This document shows positions 21,548-30,951 of a DNA stretch of 64,000 nt, piece after piece (the first letter of the stretch is position 1; the number at the start of each line of letters is the position of its first letter). The notes beneath the pieces were generated by a model, which was given only the letters and a program-made list of their open reading frames with translations, had not been told where the DNA came from and searched no databases. The translations under genes were made by a program, and so were the position numbers. The stretch is from Cereibacter azotoformans (lineage in GTDB: Bacteria; Pseudomonadota; Alphaproteobacteria; Rhodobacterales; Rhodobacteraceae), in assembly GCA_017599285.1 (NCBI GenBank), contig JAGFXX010000001.1, forward strand, positions 1,736,001-1,800,000. Direction: 5' to 3'.

Positions 21548-23791
21548 TCAATCGACCTGCGTCGCCAGCCATTCCAGGACCGCCGGTCGCACCGTCTCGG
21601 CCCCCGAGGCGCGGGACATCTCGATCACCTTGCGCGCCTCGATCAGGTCCACCCGGCGCAGGAGCGCCTTGACCGGGCCGATCGAGGCCGGGCGCATCGA
21701 GAGCGTGCGGATGCCCATCGCGGCGAAGCACAGCGCCTCGACGGGGCGCCCCGCATCCTCGCCGCAGAACGAGAGCGGGGTTCCCGCCTCGGCGCAGCGG
21801 TTCACGATATGCTCGATGAAACTCAGGAAACTCACGTTCAGAACGTCATAGCGCCGGCGCACCCGCTCGTTCTCGCGGTCGGCGGCGAAGAAGAACTGCT
21901 TGAGATCGTTGCCGCCGATCGAGATGAAATCCGTCGTCTCGAAGAAGGCGCGGGGCGCATAGGCAAGGCTCGGCGTCTCCAGCATCGTGCCGACCGAGAT
22001 GTTGACCGGCACCGGATGGCCAAGGCTCCGCTCGCGGTGCAGCTCGCGCAGCAGGTGGCTGCGGGCCATCATGAACTCGTGATGCTCCGACACAAAGGGG
22101 AACATGATGCAGAGATCACGCCCGGCCGAGGCCCGGATCAGCGCCTGAAGCTGCATCCTCAGCACGCCGGGCTTGTCGAGGCCCACCCGGATCGCGCGCC
22201 AGCCCATGGCAGGGTTGGGCTCATCCTGCGGCTTGAGATAGGGCAGCACCTTGTCCGAGCCGATGTCGAGCGTGCGGAACACGACCCGGTGCCCGCGCGC
22301 GGCATCCATCACGCGGGCGTAAAGCCGGGCCAGCTCGTCGCGCTTGGGCATCTGGTTGCGGATCAGGAACTGCAGCTCGGTGCGGAAGAGACCCACGCCT
22401 TCCGCCCCCGAACTGTCGAGGCTGGGAAGGTCGGCCATCAGGCCCGCGTTCATCATCAGCCCCGTGACCGAGCCGCACTTCGACTGCGCCGGAAGATTGC
22501 GCAGCGAGGCGTAGCGCTCCTGCGCCTTGGCCTGCATCGCCATCTTGTCCCGGAAGGCCGCCGCGACCGAAACCTCGGGACGCAGATGGACGAGGCCGTT
22601 GTCGCCGTCCACCATGATGTGATCCCCGTTGAGGGCCTCGGTCGTGATCCGGTCGGCGTGGATCACCAGCGGGATCGCCAGCGCCCGCGCCACGATCGCG
22701 GCGTGCGAGCCGACGGACCCCTCCTCGAGCACGACGCCCCGGAGTTTCCGTCCATATTCCAGCAGCTCGGCCGGGCCGATGTTGCGCGCGACGAGAACCG
22801 GATTCTCGGGCATCTCGGCGCCGGTGTCCTTGCCCTGCCCGGTCAGGATGCGCAGCAGCCGGTGCGACAGGTCATCCAGATCGTGCAGCCGGTCGCGCAG
22901 ATAGGCGTCGGGCACCTGCTCCAGCCGGGCGCGGGCGGCGGATTGCTCCTTCTGCACCGCGGCCTCGGCCGAGAGGCCGGCCATGATGTCCTCTTCCATC
23001 CGCCGGAGCCAGCCGCGGGAATGGGCAAAGAGGCGGTAGGCCTCGAGCACCTGCCGCTGGTCCTTGTCGAGCACCGAGGCCGAGAGCAGATCGTCCACCG
23101 AGACGCGCAGCTGCGCCACCGCGGCCCGGATACGCTCGGTCTCGAGGACGGGATCGTCGGCCACCGGGTTCGTCACCACCACGCGCGCCTCGTGCAGCCA
23201 GACATGGCCCTCGGCCGCGCCCTCCTGCCCGGTCGATCCGCGCACCAGCACGGGACGGATGTGCTTGGCCGACAGCGCCTCGCCCTCGCCGATGAACACC
23301 CCCAGTTCGGCCATCTCGGCCAGCACCATGGCCACCACCTCGAGGGCATAGACCTCGTCGTCGGTGTAGAGCCGCGCCTCGCGCGACTGCACCACCAGCA
23401 CGCCCAGCTTCTCGCCGACGCGCTGGATCGGAACGCCAAGGAAGGCGGAATAGATCTCCTCGCCCGTCTCGGGCATGAAGCGGAAGCCGCGCTCGGAGGG
23501 CGCGTTGCCGGTGTTGATGGGCGCCGCCGTCCGCGCCACCCGCCCGACAAGCCCCTCGCCCAGCTTGAGGCGCGTCTTGTGAACCGCCTCGGGCTTCAGA
23601 CCCTGCGAGGCGCAGAGTTCGAGCGTCTCGGGGTCGCGGAAGAGGTAGATCGAGCAGACCTCGGTCTGCATCGAGTCCGCAATCAGCGCCGTGATGCGGT
23701 CGAGCCGGTCCTGCCCCTTGGCGGACAGGGCAAGACTGTCACGCAACCGCCTGAGAAGCTTGCGGCTTTCGCTTTCGCTGCGTTCAGGCAT
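21548..23791 (-). CDS. ptsP: Phosphoenolpyruvate-protein phosphotransferase PtsP (EI-Ntr)
   Basis: PtsP starts the nitrogen-related PTS chain by passing phosphate from PEP to NPr. The 747 residues hold an N-terminal GAF domain at about 20-160 (SLALSAKGQDRLDRITALIADSM, SIYLFRDPETLELCASQGL). The enzyme I part follows. The phosphorylated histidine is in GSVGSHAAIVARALAIP, and the PEP barrel shows VGLFRTELQFLIRN, SIGGNDLKQFFFAADR and LSFCGEDAGRPVEAL. It is just 24 bases from lysC on the same strand, so the two are likely cotranscribed. The GAF domain in other species senses nitrogen metabolites such as glutamine. Confidence 0.95.
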   Translation of the reverse strand: MPERSESESRKLLRRLRDSLALSAKGQDRLDRITALIADSMQTEVCSIYLFRDPETLELCASQGLKPEAVHKTRLKLGEGLVGRVARTAAPINTGNAPSERGFRFMPETGEEIYSAFLGVPIQRVGEKLGVLVVQSREARLYTDDEVYALEVVAMVLAEMAELGVFIGEGEALSAKHIRPVLVRGSTGQEGAAEGHVWLHEARVVVTNPVADDPVLETERIRAAVAQLRVSVDDLLSASVLDKDQRQVLEAYRLFAHSRGWLRRMEEDIMAGLSAEAAVQKEQSAARARLEQVPDAYLRDRLHDLDDLSHRLLRILTGQGKDTGAEMPENPVLVARNIGPAELLEYGRKLRGVVLEEGSVGSHAAIVARALAIPLVIHADRITTEALNGDHIMVDGDNGLVHLRPEVSVAAAFRDKMAMQAKAQERYASLRNLPAQSKCGSVTGLMMNAGLMADLPSLDSSGAEGVGLFRTELQFLIRNQMPKRDELARLYARVMDAARGHRVVFRTLDIGSDKVLPYLKPQDEPNPAMGWRAIRVGLDKPGVLRMQLQALIRASAGRDLCIMFPFVSEHHEFMMARSHLLRELHRERSLGHPVPVNISVGTMLETPSLAYAPRAFFETTDFISIGGNDLKQFFFAADRENERVRRRYDVLNVSFLSFIEHIVNRCAEAGTPLSFCGEDAGRPVEALCFAAMGIRTLSMRPASIGPVKALLRRVDLIEARKVIEMSRASGAETVRPAVLEWLATQVD

Positions 23792-23815
23792 GACCCCCCG
23801 GCGCCAATGCCGGCC

Positions 23816-25075
23816 TCAGTTGGCCGTCTCCAATGCGAAGGCATCATGGAGTGCCTGCACCGCGAGTTCCATATATTTCCGGTCGATCAGCACCGAAATC
23901 TTGATCTCGGAGGTTGCGATGACCTTGATGTTCACCCCGTCGGCGGCGAGAGCCTGGAACATGGTCGAGGCCACGCCCGCATGGCTGCGCATCCCGATGC
24001 CCACGACCGAGACCTTGGCCACCTCGGTATCGACCACCAGCTCGTCATAGACGATGCTGCCGGCGGCCTTGGCATCCTCGAGCGCCTTGCGCGCGCGGGC
24101 CACCTGGTTGATCGGGCAGGAGAAGGTCATGTCCGTGACCGAGCCGGGATGGCTGCCGTAGTCCTTTTCCGAGATGTTCTGGACGATCATGTCCACGTTC
24201 ACCCCGGCCTCGGCCAGCGGGCCGAAGATCGCCGCAGCGACGCCGGGGCGGTCCTCGACGGTGACGAGGGTCATTTTCGCTTCGTCGCGCGAATAGGCGA
24301 CGCCAGAGACGACTTTCGATTCCATGATATCCTCCTCGTCGCAGACCAGGGTTCCCGAGGTCTCGTCGGTGTCCTCGAACGAGGACAGCACCCGCAGCTT
24401 CACCTTGTAGCGCATCGCCAGTTCGACCGAGCGGGTCTGGAGCACCTTGGCCCCGAGCGAGGCCAGTTCCAGCATCTCTTCGTAGGCGATCTTTTCCAGC
24501 TTGCGCGCCTTCGACGCGATCCGCGGGTCGGTCGTATAGACCCCGTCCACATCGGTGTAGATGTCGCAGCGTTCCGCGGCAAAGGCCGCCGCGAAGGCCA
24601 CGGCCGTCGTGTCCGAGCCGCCGCGGCCGAGCGTGGTGATCCGGCCCTCGGGGCTCACGCCCTGGAAGCCCGCCACCACGGCGACCTTGAATCCTTCGGC
24701 GAACTTCGCGTCGAGGTTCTCGCGCGGGATCTCGAGGAAGCGGGCGGCCGAATGCTGCGAGGTGGTGCGGATCGGCACCTGCCAGCCCTGCCAGCTGCGC
24801 GCCGGAACGTCCATCTCCTGCAGGGTCAGCGCCATGAGGCCCGCGGTGACATTCTCGCCCGACGAGACCACCGCATCATATTCGCGCGCGTCGAACAGCG
24901 GCGAGGTCTGCTCGACCCAGCCGACCAGTTCGTTGGTCTTGCCCGACATGGCCGAGACGATCACGATCACGTCGTAACCGCGCTCGACCTCGCGCTTGAC
25001 CTTCTCGGCCGCATTCCTGATGCGCGCGAGATCGGCAACAGAGGTGCCGCCGAATTTCATGACTAGAAGCGGCAT
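23816..25075 (-). CDS. lysC: Aspartate kinase
   Basis: LysC phosphorylates aspartate, feeding lysine, threonine and methionine synthesis. The 419-residue protein starts MPLLVMKFGGTSVADLARIRNAAEKV, with KFGGTSV as the ATP/substrate loop. SGENVTAGLMAL, LGRGGSDTTAVAFAAAF and TDVDGVYTTDPR complete the kinase domain. Two ACT domains (about 265-415: VTVEDRPGVAAAIFGPLAEAGVNVDMIVQ and VSVVGIGMRSHAGVASTMF) suggest feedback control by end products. No strong Shine-Dalgarno sequence is free before the ATG, since the leader folds into a nested stem that ends seven bases before it. It is followed closely by ptsP. Confidence 0.96.
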   Translation of the reverse strand: MPLLVMKFGGTSVADLARIRNAAEKVKREVERGYDVIVIVSAMSGKTNELVGWVEQTSPLFDAREYDAVVSSGENVTAGLMALTLQEMDVPARSWQGWQVPIRTTSQHSAARFLEIPRENLDAKFAEGFKVAVVAGFQGVSPEGRITTLGRGGSDTTAVAFAAAFAAERCDIYTDVDGVYTTDPRIASKARKLEKIAYEEMLELASLGAKVLQTRSVELAMRYKVKLRVLSSFEDTDETSGTLVCDEEDIMESKVVSGVAYSRDEAKMTLVTVEDRPGVAAAIFGPLAEAGVNVDMIVQNISEKDYGSHPGSVTDMTFSCPINQVARARKALEDAKAAGSIVYDELVVDTEVAKVSVVGIGMRSHAGVASTMFQALAADGVNIKVIATSEIKISVLIDRKYMELAVQALHDAFALETAN

Positions 25076-25082
25076 GGTCTAA

Positions 25083-25126
25083 CCCCCGCAGCCGGACCCC
25101 GGAATCCGGCGCTTCTTATGCGGGGG
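25083..25126 (-). promoter_or_regulatory. Structured leader directly upstream of lysC
   Basis: On the minus strand CCCCCGCA and TGCGGGGG pair and enclose a second stem GCCGGA/TCCGGC with an eight-base loop; the outer arm ends seven bases before the lysC ATG. The only G-rich Shine-Dalgarno candidate is in the 3' arm. It may control lysC translation, or simply terminate purD, which is transcribed toward it. Confidence 0.5.
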
Positions 25127-25182
25127 CGGGCCGAAGGGCAAGGGCTTCCGGCGTCGCGTGACGCGGGCCGGGGCCCGGCCGA

Positions 25183-26445
25183 TCAGAGCGCGCGCCAGCC
25201 GATGTCACGGCGGCAGAAACCCTCCGGCCAGTCGATCGCATCGACCATCGCATAGGCCGCGTCCCGCGCCTCTGCGAGCGTGCCGCCGCGCGCGGTGGCG
25301 GCCAGAACCCGCCCTCCGACCGCGGTGATCCGGCCATCCCTCGCCGCCGTTCCGGCATGAAACACCACCTGACGGCTCGTCTCGGGCAGCGCCTCGAGGC
25401 CGCGGATCTCCGAGCCCTTTTCGTAGCGGCCCGGATAGCCCCGCGCTGCCAGCACCACGGTCAGCGCGTGATCCTCGGCCCAGTTCACCCGCATTTCGTC
25501 GAGCCGCCCCTCGGCGCAGGCCAGAAGCAGGTCGAGCGCCTGCGCCCCCAGCCGCAGCATCAGCACCTGACACTCCGGGTCGCCGAAGCGGACGTTGTAC
25601 TCCACCAGCCGCGCGCGGCCCTGTTCGATCATCAGCCCGGCATAGAGGACGCCGCTGTAGGGAGCGCCGCGGCGGGCCATCTCGGCGATGGTGGGCTTGA
25701 TGATCTCGTCCAGCGCCTGCCGCTGGATCGCGGGCGTGAGAACCGGCGCCGGCGAATAGGCGCCCATGCCCCCGGTGTTCGGCCCCTCGTCGCCGTCGAA
25801 GGCGCGCTTGTGGTCCTGCGCGGTGCCGATCGGCAGGACGGTGCGCCCGTCGGTGAGGACGAAGAAGCTGGCCTCCTCGCCCGCCATGAACTCCTCGATC
25901 ACCACCTCGGCGCCCGCCGCGCCCAGACTGCCCGCGAACATGTCGTCGATGGCGGCGATGGCCTCGGCCTCGGTCATGGCCACCACCACGCCCTTGCCCG
26001 CGGCCAGCCCGTCGGCCTTGACGACGATCGGCGCGCCCGAGGCCTGCACATGGGCCCGCGCCGCCTCGGCCTCGGTGAAGCGCGCGTAGCCGGCCGTCGG
26101 GGCTCCGCAGGCGTCGCAGATCTCCTTGGTGAAGCCCTTCGACGCCTCGAGCCGTGCGGCCGCCTGCGAGGGGCCGAAGGTCAGGATGCCCGCGGCCCGC
26201 GTCGCATCGGCCACACCCGCGGCCAGCGGCGCCTCGGGCCCCACCACGACGAAATCGACCGAGTTCGCCTCGCAGAAGGCGACCACGGCCGCGCCATCGA
26301 GGATGTCGAGGTCAGAACATTCGGCGATCCGCGCGATCCCGGCGTTGCCCGGCGCCACGATCAGCCGGTCGCACTTGGGGTTCTGCTTGATCGCCCAGGC
26401 CAGCGCATGCTCGCGCCCGCCGCCGCCGAGAATGAGGATGTTCAT
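25183..26445 (-). CDS. purD: Phosphoribosylamine-glycine ligase
   Basis: PurD couples glycine to phosphoribosylamine with ATP, the second step of purine synthesis. The 420-residue ATP-grasp enzyme starts MNILILGGGGREHALAWAIKQ and contains VGPEAPLAAGVADA, IVVKADGLAAGKGVVVA, FMAGEEASFFVLTDG, HKRAFDGDEGPNTGGMGAYSPAP and LVEYNVRFGDPECQVLM. The ATG at 26445 follows AAGGAG. It is divergent from xseA and shares the minus strand with lysC, from which it is separated by 107 bases including an inverted-repeat structure. Confidence 0.97.
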   Translation of the reverse strand: MNILILGGGGREHALAWAIKQNPKCDRLIVAPGNAGIARIAECSDLDILDGAAVVAFCEANSVDFVVVGPEAPLAAGVADATRAAGILTFGPSQAAARLEASKGFTKEICDACGAPTAGYARFTEAEAARAHVQASGAPIVVKADGLAAGKGVVVAMTEAEAIAAIDDMFAGSLGAAGAEVVIEEFMAGEEASFFVLTDGRTVLPIGTAQDHKRAFDGDEGPNTGGMGAYSPAPVLTPAIQRQALDEIIKPTIAEMARRGAPYSGVLYAGLMIEQGRARLVEYNVRFGDPECQVLMLRLGAQALDLLLACAEGRLDEMRVNWAEDHALTVVLAARGYPGRYEKGSEIRGLEALPETSRQVVFHAGTAARDGRITAVGGRVLAATARGGTLAEARDAAYAMVDAIDWPEGFCRRDIGWRAL

Positions 26446-26549
26446 GCGCGCTCCTTGTCCAACCTGCCGCTTCCTACTGCCTGCGGCCGCGCCGGACAAG
26501 GATCGCACGGCCGCTTGCCTGCCCTGCCCCGCTGGGGCAGAAAGACCCC

Positions 26550-28109
26550 ATGTCCGATCTCTTCGAAGACCCCGCCCCCGCCCGCAACACGCCGGAATAC
26601 ACCGTCTCGGAACTGTCGGGCGCCGTGAAGCGCGTGATCGAGGGCGAGTTCGGCCTTGTCCGCGTGCGCGGCGAGATCGGGCGCGTGTCGCGGCCCGCGT
26701 CGGGGCACCTCTATTTCGACCTCAAGGACGATCGCGCCGTGATCGCGGCGATCTGCTGGAAAGGTCAGGCCGGGCGTCTCTCGGTGCGGCCCGAGGAAGG
26801 GATGGAGGTGGTGGCCACGGGGCGCATGACCACCTTCCCCGGCCAGTCGAAATACCAGATCATCGTCGAGGACATGGCCCCCGCGGGTGCCGGCGCGCTG
26901 ATGGCCATGCTCGAAAAGCGCCGCGCGGCGCTCGCGGCCGAAGGGCTGTTCGACGCGGCGCGCAAGCGCCCCCTGCCCTTCCTGCCGCGGGTGATCGGCG
27001 TCGTCACCTCGCCCTCGGGCGCGGTGATCCGCGACATCCTTCACCGGCTGCGCGACCGCTTCCCGAGCCATGTGCTGATCTGGCCGGTGGCGGTGCAGGG
27101 CGAGAAATGCGCCCCCGAAGTGGCGGCCGCGATCCGCGGCTTCAACGCCCTGCCCGACGGGGGCCCCATCCCCCGCCCCGACCTGCTGATCGTGGCGCGC
27201 GGCGGTGGCAGCCTCGAGGATCTCTGGGGCTTCAACGAGGAGATCGTCGTCCGCGCCGCCGCCGAGAGCCGGATCCCGCTGATCTCGGCCGTGGGCCACG
27301 AGACCGACACCACCCTGATCGACCACGCCGCCGACCGCCGCGCCCCCACGCCCACCGCCGCGGCCGAGATGGCGGTGCCCGTGCGGCTCGACCTGCTGGC
27401 CGGCCTCGATGGACAGGGCGCGCGGCTCTCGCGCTGCGCGGCCGAGACGATCCGGCGCCGTGACCAGCGGCTTCGGGATCTCTCCCGCGCGCTGCCGCGG
27501 CTGGACAGCCTTGTCGCCGGCCCCAGCCAGCGGTTCGACCTCTGGTCCGCACGGCTTTCTGGCGCGCTCGGGCAGAGCGTCGCGGCCCGCCGCGCCCGGC
27601 TCGAGCCGCTGGGCGCCCATCTGCGGCCCCGGCTGCTGGCCGATCTGGTGGCGCGGCAGAAGGACCGGCTCGCCGACCGCGGCCGCGGCCTCGAGACCTG
27701 CCTCGGCCGCCGCAGCGAGCGGGCGCGGGACCGGTTCGAGGCCCTCTCGGGCCGGCTCGCGCCCGCCTTCGCGCGTCTGGTGGCCGAGAGCGAGCGCACG
27801 AACCGGCGCGATGCGGCGGCCCTCGGGGCACTGGCCGCCCGTCTGGAGGCCGCCCCCGAGGCGCGGCTCCTGCGGCTGGCCGATCGGCTCGAGGCGCTCG
27901 ACCGGCTGCGCCAGACGCTGGGCTACCGCGAGACCCTCCGGCGCGGCTATGCGGTGGTGCGCGCGGATGGCGAGGTGGTGACCACGAAAACCGCCGCCGA
28001 GCGGGCGGCCAGCCTCGAGATCGAGTTCCAGGACGGCCGTCTCACGCTCGGCGCGCGCAAGCCCCGCAAGGGCAAGGCCGAACCGCCCGCACAGGGCAGC
28101 CTGCTCTGA
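26550..28109 (+). CDS. xseA: Exodeoxyribonuclease VII large subunit
   Basis: XseA is the catalytic subunit of ExoVII, which degrades single-stranded DNA in repair. The 519-residue protein has an N-terminal OB-fold (VSELSGAVKRVIEGEFGLVRVRGEIGRVSRPASGHLYFDLKD). The nuclease core follows (PRVIGVVTSPSGAVIRDILHRL, LIVARGGGSLEDLWGFNEEIVVRA, SAVGHETDTTLIDHAADRRAPTPTAAAEMAVP). A long arginine- and leucine-rich C-terminal helical region is typical of the coiled-coil stalk. It is slightly longer than many family members. No xseB is present in the window. It is divergent from purD with a 104-base gap. Confidence 0.96.
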   Translation: MSDLFEDPAPARNTPEYTVSELSGAVKRVIEGEFGLVRVRGEIGRVSRPASGHLYFDLKDDRAVIAAICWKGQAGRLSVRPEEGMEVVATGRMTTFPGQSKYQIIVEDMAPAGAGALMAMLEKRRAALAAEGLFDAARKRPLPFLPRVIGVVTSPSGAVIRDILHRLRDRFPSHVLIWPVAVQGEKCAPEVAAAIRGFNALPDGGPIPRPDLLIVARGGGSLEDLWGFNEEIVVRAAAESRIPLISAVGHETDTTLIDHAADRRAPTPTAAAEMAVPVRLDLLAGLDGQGARLSRCAAETIRRRDQRLRDLSRALPRLDSLVAGPSQRFDLWSARLSGALGQSVAARRARLEPLGAHLRPRLLADLVARQKDRLADRGRGLETCLGRRSERARDRFEALSGRLAPAFARLVAESERTNRRDAAALGALAARLEAAPEARLLRLADRLEALDRLRQTLGYRETLRRGYAVVRADGEVVTTKTAAERAASLEIEFQDGRLTLGARKPRKGKAEPPAQGSLL

Positions 28110-28121
28110 GGCCCGCGCGCC

Positions 28122-28520
28122 TCACACGCCCACGTCCGGGCCGGCACAGACCAGCGGGGCCGGCGTCTGGGCCACCTCCGACAATTCCGTTCCGGCCGGA
28201 TCGCCCTCGAACTGCGCCCTGAGGCCCGCGGAATCCCGGTAAAAGGTCCAGCATTGGGGGGTGGAATCGTGCTCGTAGACGAAGCAGATCTGGCCCGCGT
28301 CCTCATACCACTCGCCCCGGGCGCATTCCTGTCCACGAAAGGCCCAGACGACGCGGCGGCCGGGCAGATACTGCTCGGCGCCGTAGATCTGCCCACCCAC
28401 GGCGTAAGAGAGGGTCTTGCCGACCGAATAAGCCTCGAACTCCTCGGCGCTGATCGGCTCGCCCGCCTGCACGGCCCCGGCGAAGGCCAGCGCCATGGCG
28501 GTTGGGATGATCCTGTGCAT
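28122..28520 (-). CDS. Exported protein of unknown function
   Basis: This 132-residue protein has a short signal peptide (MHRIIPTAMALAFAGAVQAGEP). The mature part is acidic and aromatic-rich (FEAYSVGKTLSYAVGGQIYGAEQYLPGRRVVWAFRGQECARGEWYEDAGQICFVYE). Three cysteines are visible around ECARG, QICFVY and QCWTF, and one more in LVCAG, enough for two disulfides in the periplasm. The start ATG follows GGAGGGAC. It is convergent with xseA (12 bases apart) and divergent from ftsY. I do not recognise a named family; many Rhodobacteraceae carry similar small exported proteins. Confidence 0.75.
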   Translation of the reverse strand: MHRIIPTAMALAFAGAVQAGEPISAEEFEAYSVGKTLSYAVGGQIYGAEQYLPGRRVVWAFRGQECARGEWYEDAGQICFVYEHDSTPQCWTFYRDSAGLRAQFEGDPAGTELSEVAQTPAPLVCAGPDVGV

Positions 28521-28696
28521 GAGTCCCTCCGGCAGTTCGGCGGGCGGGATCGCCCGCGCCAGACTGCCAGAGGCGCGCCCCCTTGGCCAGTCACGCCTGC
28601 GCCAACGCCCGGCGCCGCTGCGGCGGCCTTCCCCCTTCCCTCGCGCCGCCTGAGCGACTAGGTGTCAGAAGCCGCAGGAAGGGGAGGCGGAAGCCC

Positions 28697-29923
28697 ATGT
28701 CGTTCTTCAAGAAGATGCGCGAGAAGATGTTCCGCTCCTCGGACCGGCTGTCGGACGAGCTGGACGCGCTGGTCGAGGAAGGCGCCTCGACCGAACCCGC
28801 CGCGACCGGACCCGAGATGGACGAGGCGCCCCTGATCCTCGACCGGCCAGCCGCGCCCGCACCGCGCCCGGCCGAGCCTCCGGCCACCTTCGCCCCCGAT
28901 CCCGTGCCCGTGCCCGAGCCTGCGCGCGCCCTCGCGCCGCCGCCGCCCGCGCCCCTGCCCGATCCCGATCGCCGCGCGCCCGAACCGCCCCCCGAAGCCG
29001 GCGGGCGCGATCGCGAACCGGCCCCCGAACCCGAACCCGAACGCCGCCCCGGCTTCTTCGGCCGCATGTTCGGCCAGACGGAAGAGCCGCGCCGGATCCT
29101 CGACGACGCCATGCTCGAGAGCCTCGAGGAGGTGCTGATCCAGGCCGACATGGGCGTCGAGACCGCGCTCCGGGTCACGGCCAACATCGCCGAGGGCCGC
29201 TATGGCCGCCGCGTCTCGTCGCGCGAGATCAAGGAGGCGCTGGCCACCGAGATCGCCCGCATCCTCGAGCCCGTGGCCCGCCCGATGCCGCTCTATCCCT
29301 CGCGTCCACAGGTGGTGCTGGTGGTGGGCGTGAACGGCTCGGGCAAGACCACGACCATCGGCAAGCTCGCCTCCCAGTTCCGCGCCGCCGGAAAGTCCGT
29401 CGTGATCGCGGCCGGAGACACGTTCCGCGCCGCCGCCGTCGAGCAGCTTCAGGTATGGGGCCGCCGCGCCGGCGTGCCGGTCCTGACCGCGCCGGAGGGC
29501 TCCGACCCGGCCTCGCTGGCGTTCGATGCCATGACGAAGGCCCAGGCCGAGGGGGCCGATCTTCTGATGATCGACACGGCCGGCCGGCTGCAGAACCGCA
29601 CGGATCTCATGGAAGAGCTGTCCAAGATCGTGCGGGTGATCCGCAAGAAGGATCCCGACGCGCCGCACAACACGCTGCTCGTGCTGGACGCCACCACCGG
29701 ACAGAACGCGCTGAGCCAGGTCGAGATCTTCCGCAAGCTCGCCGATGTCTCGGGCCTTGTGATGACCAAGCTCGACGGCACCGCCAAGGGCGGCGTGCTC
29801 GTGGCCCTGGCCGATCGCTTCGGCCTGCCGATCCATGCGATCGGCGTGGGCGAGCAGATCGACGACCTCGCCCCCTTCGACCCCGAGGAGTTCGCCCGCG
29901 CCCTGATGGGCCTCGACGACTGA
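28697..29923 (+). CDS. ftsY: Signal recognition particle receptor FtsY
   Basis: FtsY is the SRP receptor that brings ribosomes making membrane proteins to the translocon. The 408-residue protein has an acidic, proline-rich A-region (about 15-125, long runs of Pro-Glu/Pro-Ala), then the N and G domains: GVNGSGKTTTIGKLASQ (G1), AAGDTFRAAAVEQLQVWGRR, LLMIDTAGRLQNRTDLMEEL, VLDATTGQNAL and MTKLDGTAKGGVLVAL. The ATG at 28697 follows AGGAAGGGGAGG; a longer frame starts at 28583. It is probably the first gene of a unit with the transporter and yciB, with a repeat copy between ftsY and the transporter. Confidence 0.97.
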   Translation: MSFFKKMREKMFRSSDRLSDELDALVEEGASTEPAATGPEMDEAPLILDRPAAPAPRPAEPPATFAPDPVPVPEPARALAPPPPAPLPDPDRRAPEPPPEAGGRDREPAPEPEPERRPGFFGRMFGQTEEPRRILDDAMLESLEEVLIQADMGVETALRVTANIAEGRYGRRVSSREIKEALATEIARILEPVARPMPLYPSRPQVVLVVGVNGSGKTTTIGKLASQFRAAGKSVVIAAGDTFRAAAVEQLQVWGRRAGVPVLTAPEGSDPASLAFDAMTKAQAEGADLLMIDTAGRLQNRTDLMEELSKIVRVIRKKDPDAPHNTLLVLDATTGQNALSQVEIFRKLADVSGLVMTKLDGTAKGGVLVALADRFGLPIHAIGVGEQIDDLAPFDPEEFARALMGLDD

Positions 29924-29960
29924 GACCGACCGCGCCCCTTCCCGGACGCGACCCCTGCCT

Positions 29961-30012
29961 TTCACTCTGGAAAAATATCCTCGGGGGGTCCGGGGGGCAG
30001 ACAGCCCCCCGG
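29961..30012 (+). repeat. Interspersed gene-end repeat, copy C
   Basis: TTCACTCTGG, an AAATATCC core and a CCGGGGGGC/GCCCCCCGG hairpin lie between the ftsY stop and the start of the following transporter gene, 22 bases before the latter. Here the AT part comes first and the hairpin second on the coding strand. Confidence 0.8.
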
Positions 30013-30034
30013 CGGCCCGCCGCTCCACCCCGCC

Positions 30035-30940
30035 ATGACAGCCTGGATCCTCTCCCTCGAAGGCACCGAAGCCGGGGCGCGGCTCGCGCTCCTTCTCGCG
30101 CTGACCTCGGCCCTGGCCCATGCCTGCTTCGGCGCCTTGCAGAAGGGCCGGCACGATCCCTGGCTCGCCCGGGGCGCGATCGACGTCTTCATGGTGCTGC
30201 TGTCGGCTCCGGTCGCGCTGTTCCTCGTGCCCTGGCCCCGCGGCTTCGAATGGCTGGTGATGGCGGGAGTGATGGCGATCCACCTCGCCTACAAGATCGC
30301 GATGGCGCGGGCCTATTCGCGCGCGGCCTACACGGTCGTCTATCCGGTCGTGCGCGGCGTGGGGCCGCTGGCGACGCTGGCCTTCGCGGCCCTGTTCCTG
30401 GGCGAGCAGTATGTCGGCATCCAGTGGCTGGGCGTGGCGCTGCTGTCGGGAGCGATCCTGATGCTCGCGCGGCTCAACTTCACCTCGAGCCCGCACATCG
30501 GGCGCATCGACCTGCAGGCGGGCCTTGCCTGGGCCTTCGCCGGCGGCCTGATGGTTGCGATCTACACGACCTACGACGCCTGGGCTATCCGGCTCATGCC
30601 CGATCCCTTCACCTTCCTCGCCTGGTTCTTCCTGATGACCTCGCTCGATTTCCCGCTGATGCTGGGGTACAGGCTTCTCAAGGCCCGGCAGATCCCCGAG
30701 GCGGCCGGCGCGCTGGCGCTGCGTGGATTCGTGGGGGCGCTGATCGCCTTCGTGAGCTTCGGGGGCGTGATGCTCGGGACGCGGCTGGGCAAGGTGGCCG
30801 AGGTGGCTTCGCTGCGCGAGACCTCGACCCTCTTCGCCGCGGCGATCGGCTGGCTGTTCCTCGGCGAGCGGTCGGGGCCTGCGAAGATACTGCTGATGGG
30901 CCTGATCGCCCTCGGCGCGATACTGGTTCAGGCGGGATGA
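30035..30940 (+). CDS. EamA/DMT-family transporter
   Basis: This 301-residue protein is a drug/metabolite transporter of the EamA fold. It has about ten hydrophobic spans in two five-helix halves (LALLLALTSALAHACFGAL opening the first, LAWAFAGGLMVAIYTTY opening the second). The helix end VYPVVRGVGPLATLAFAALFLGEQ and the later ETSTLFAAAIGWLFLGERSG are the two repeats of the conserved EamA half-motif. Substrate cannot be read. Its stop overlaps an ATG (ATGA) at 30937; the following gene's better start is 12 bases on. Same-strand neighbours are ftsY and yciB. Confidence 0.85.
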   Translation: MTAWILSLEGTEAGARLALLLALTSALAHACFGALQKGRHDPWLARGAIDVFMVLLSAPVALFLVPWPRGFEWLVMAGVMAIHLAYKIAMARAYSRAAYTVVYPVVRGVGPLATLAFAALFLGEQYVGIQWLGVALLSGAILMLARLNFTSSPHIGRIDLQAGLAWAFAGGLMVAIYTTYDAWAIRLMPDPFTFLAWFFLMTSLDFPLMLGYRLLKARQIPEAAGALALRGFVGALIAFVSFGGVMLGTRLGKVAEVASLRETSTLFAAAIGWLFLGERSGPAKILLMGLIALGAILVQAG

Positions 30941-30951
30941 AAGGGAGAAAG

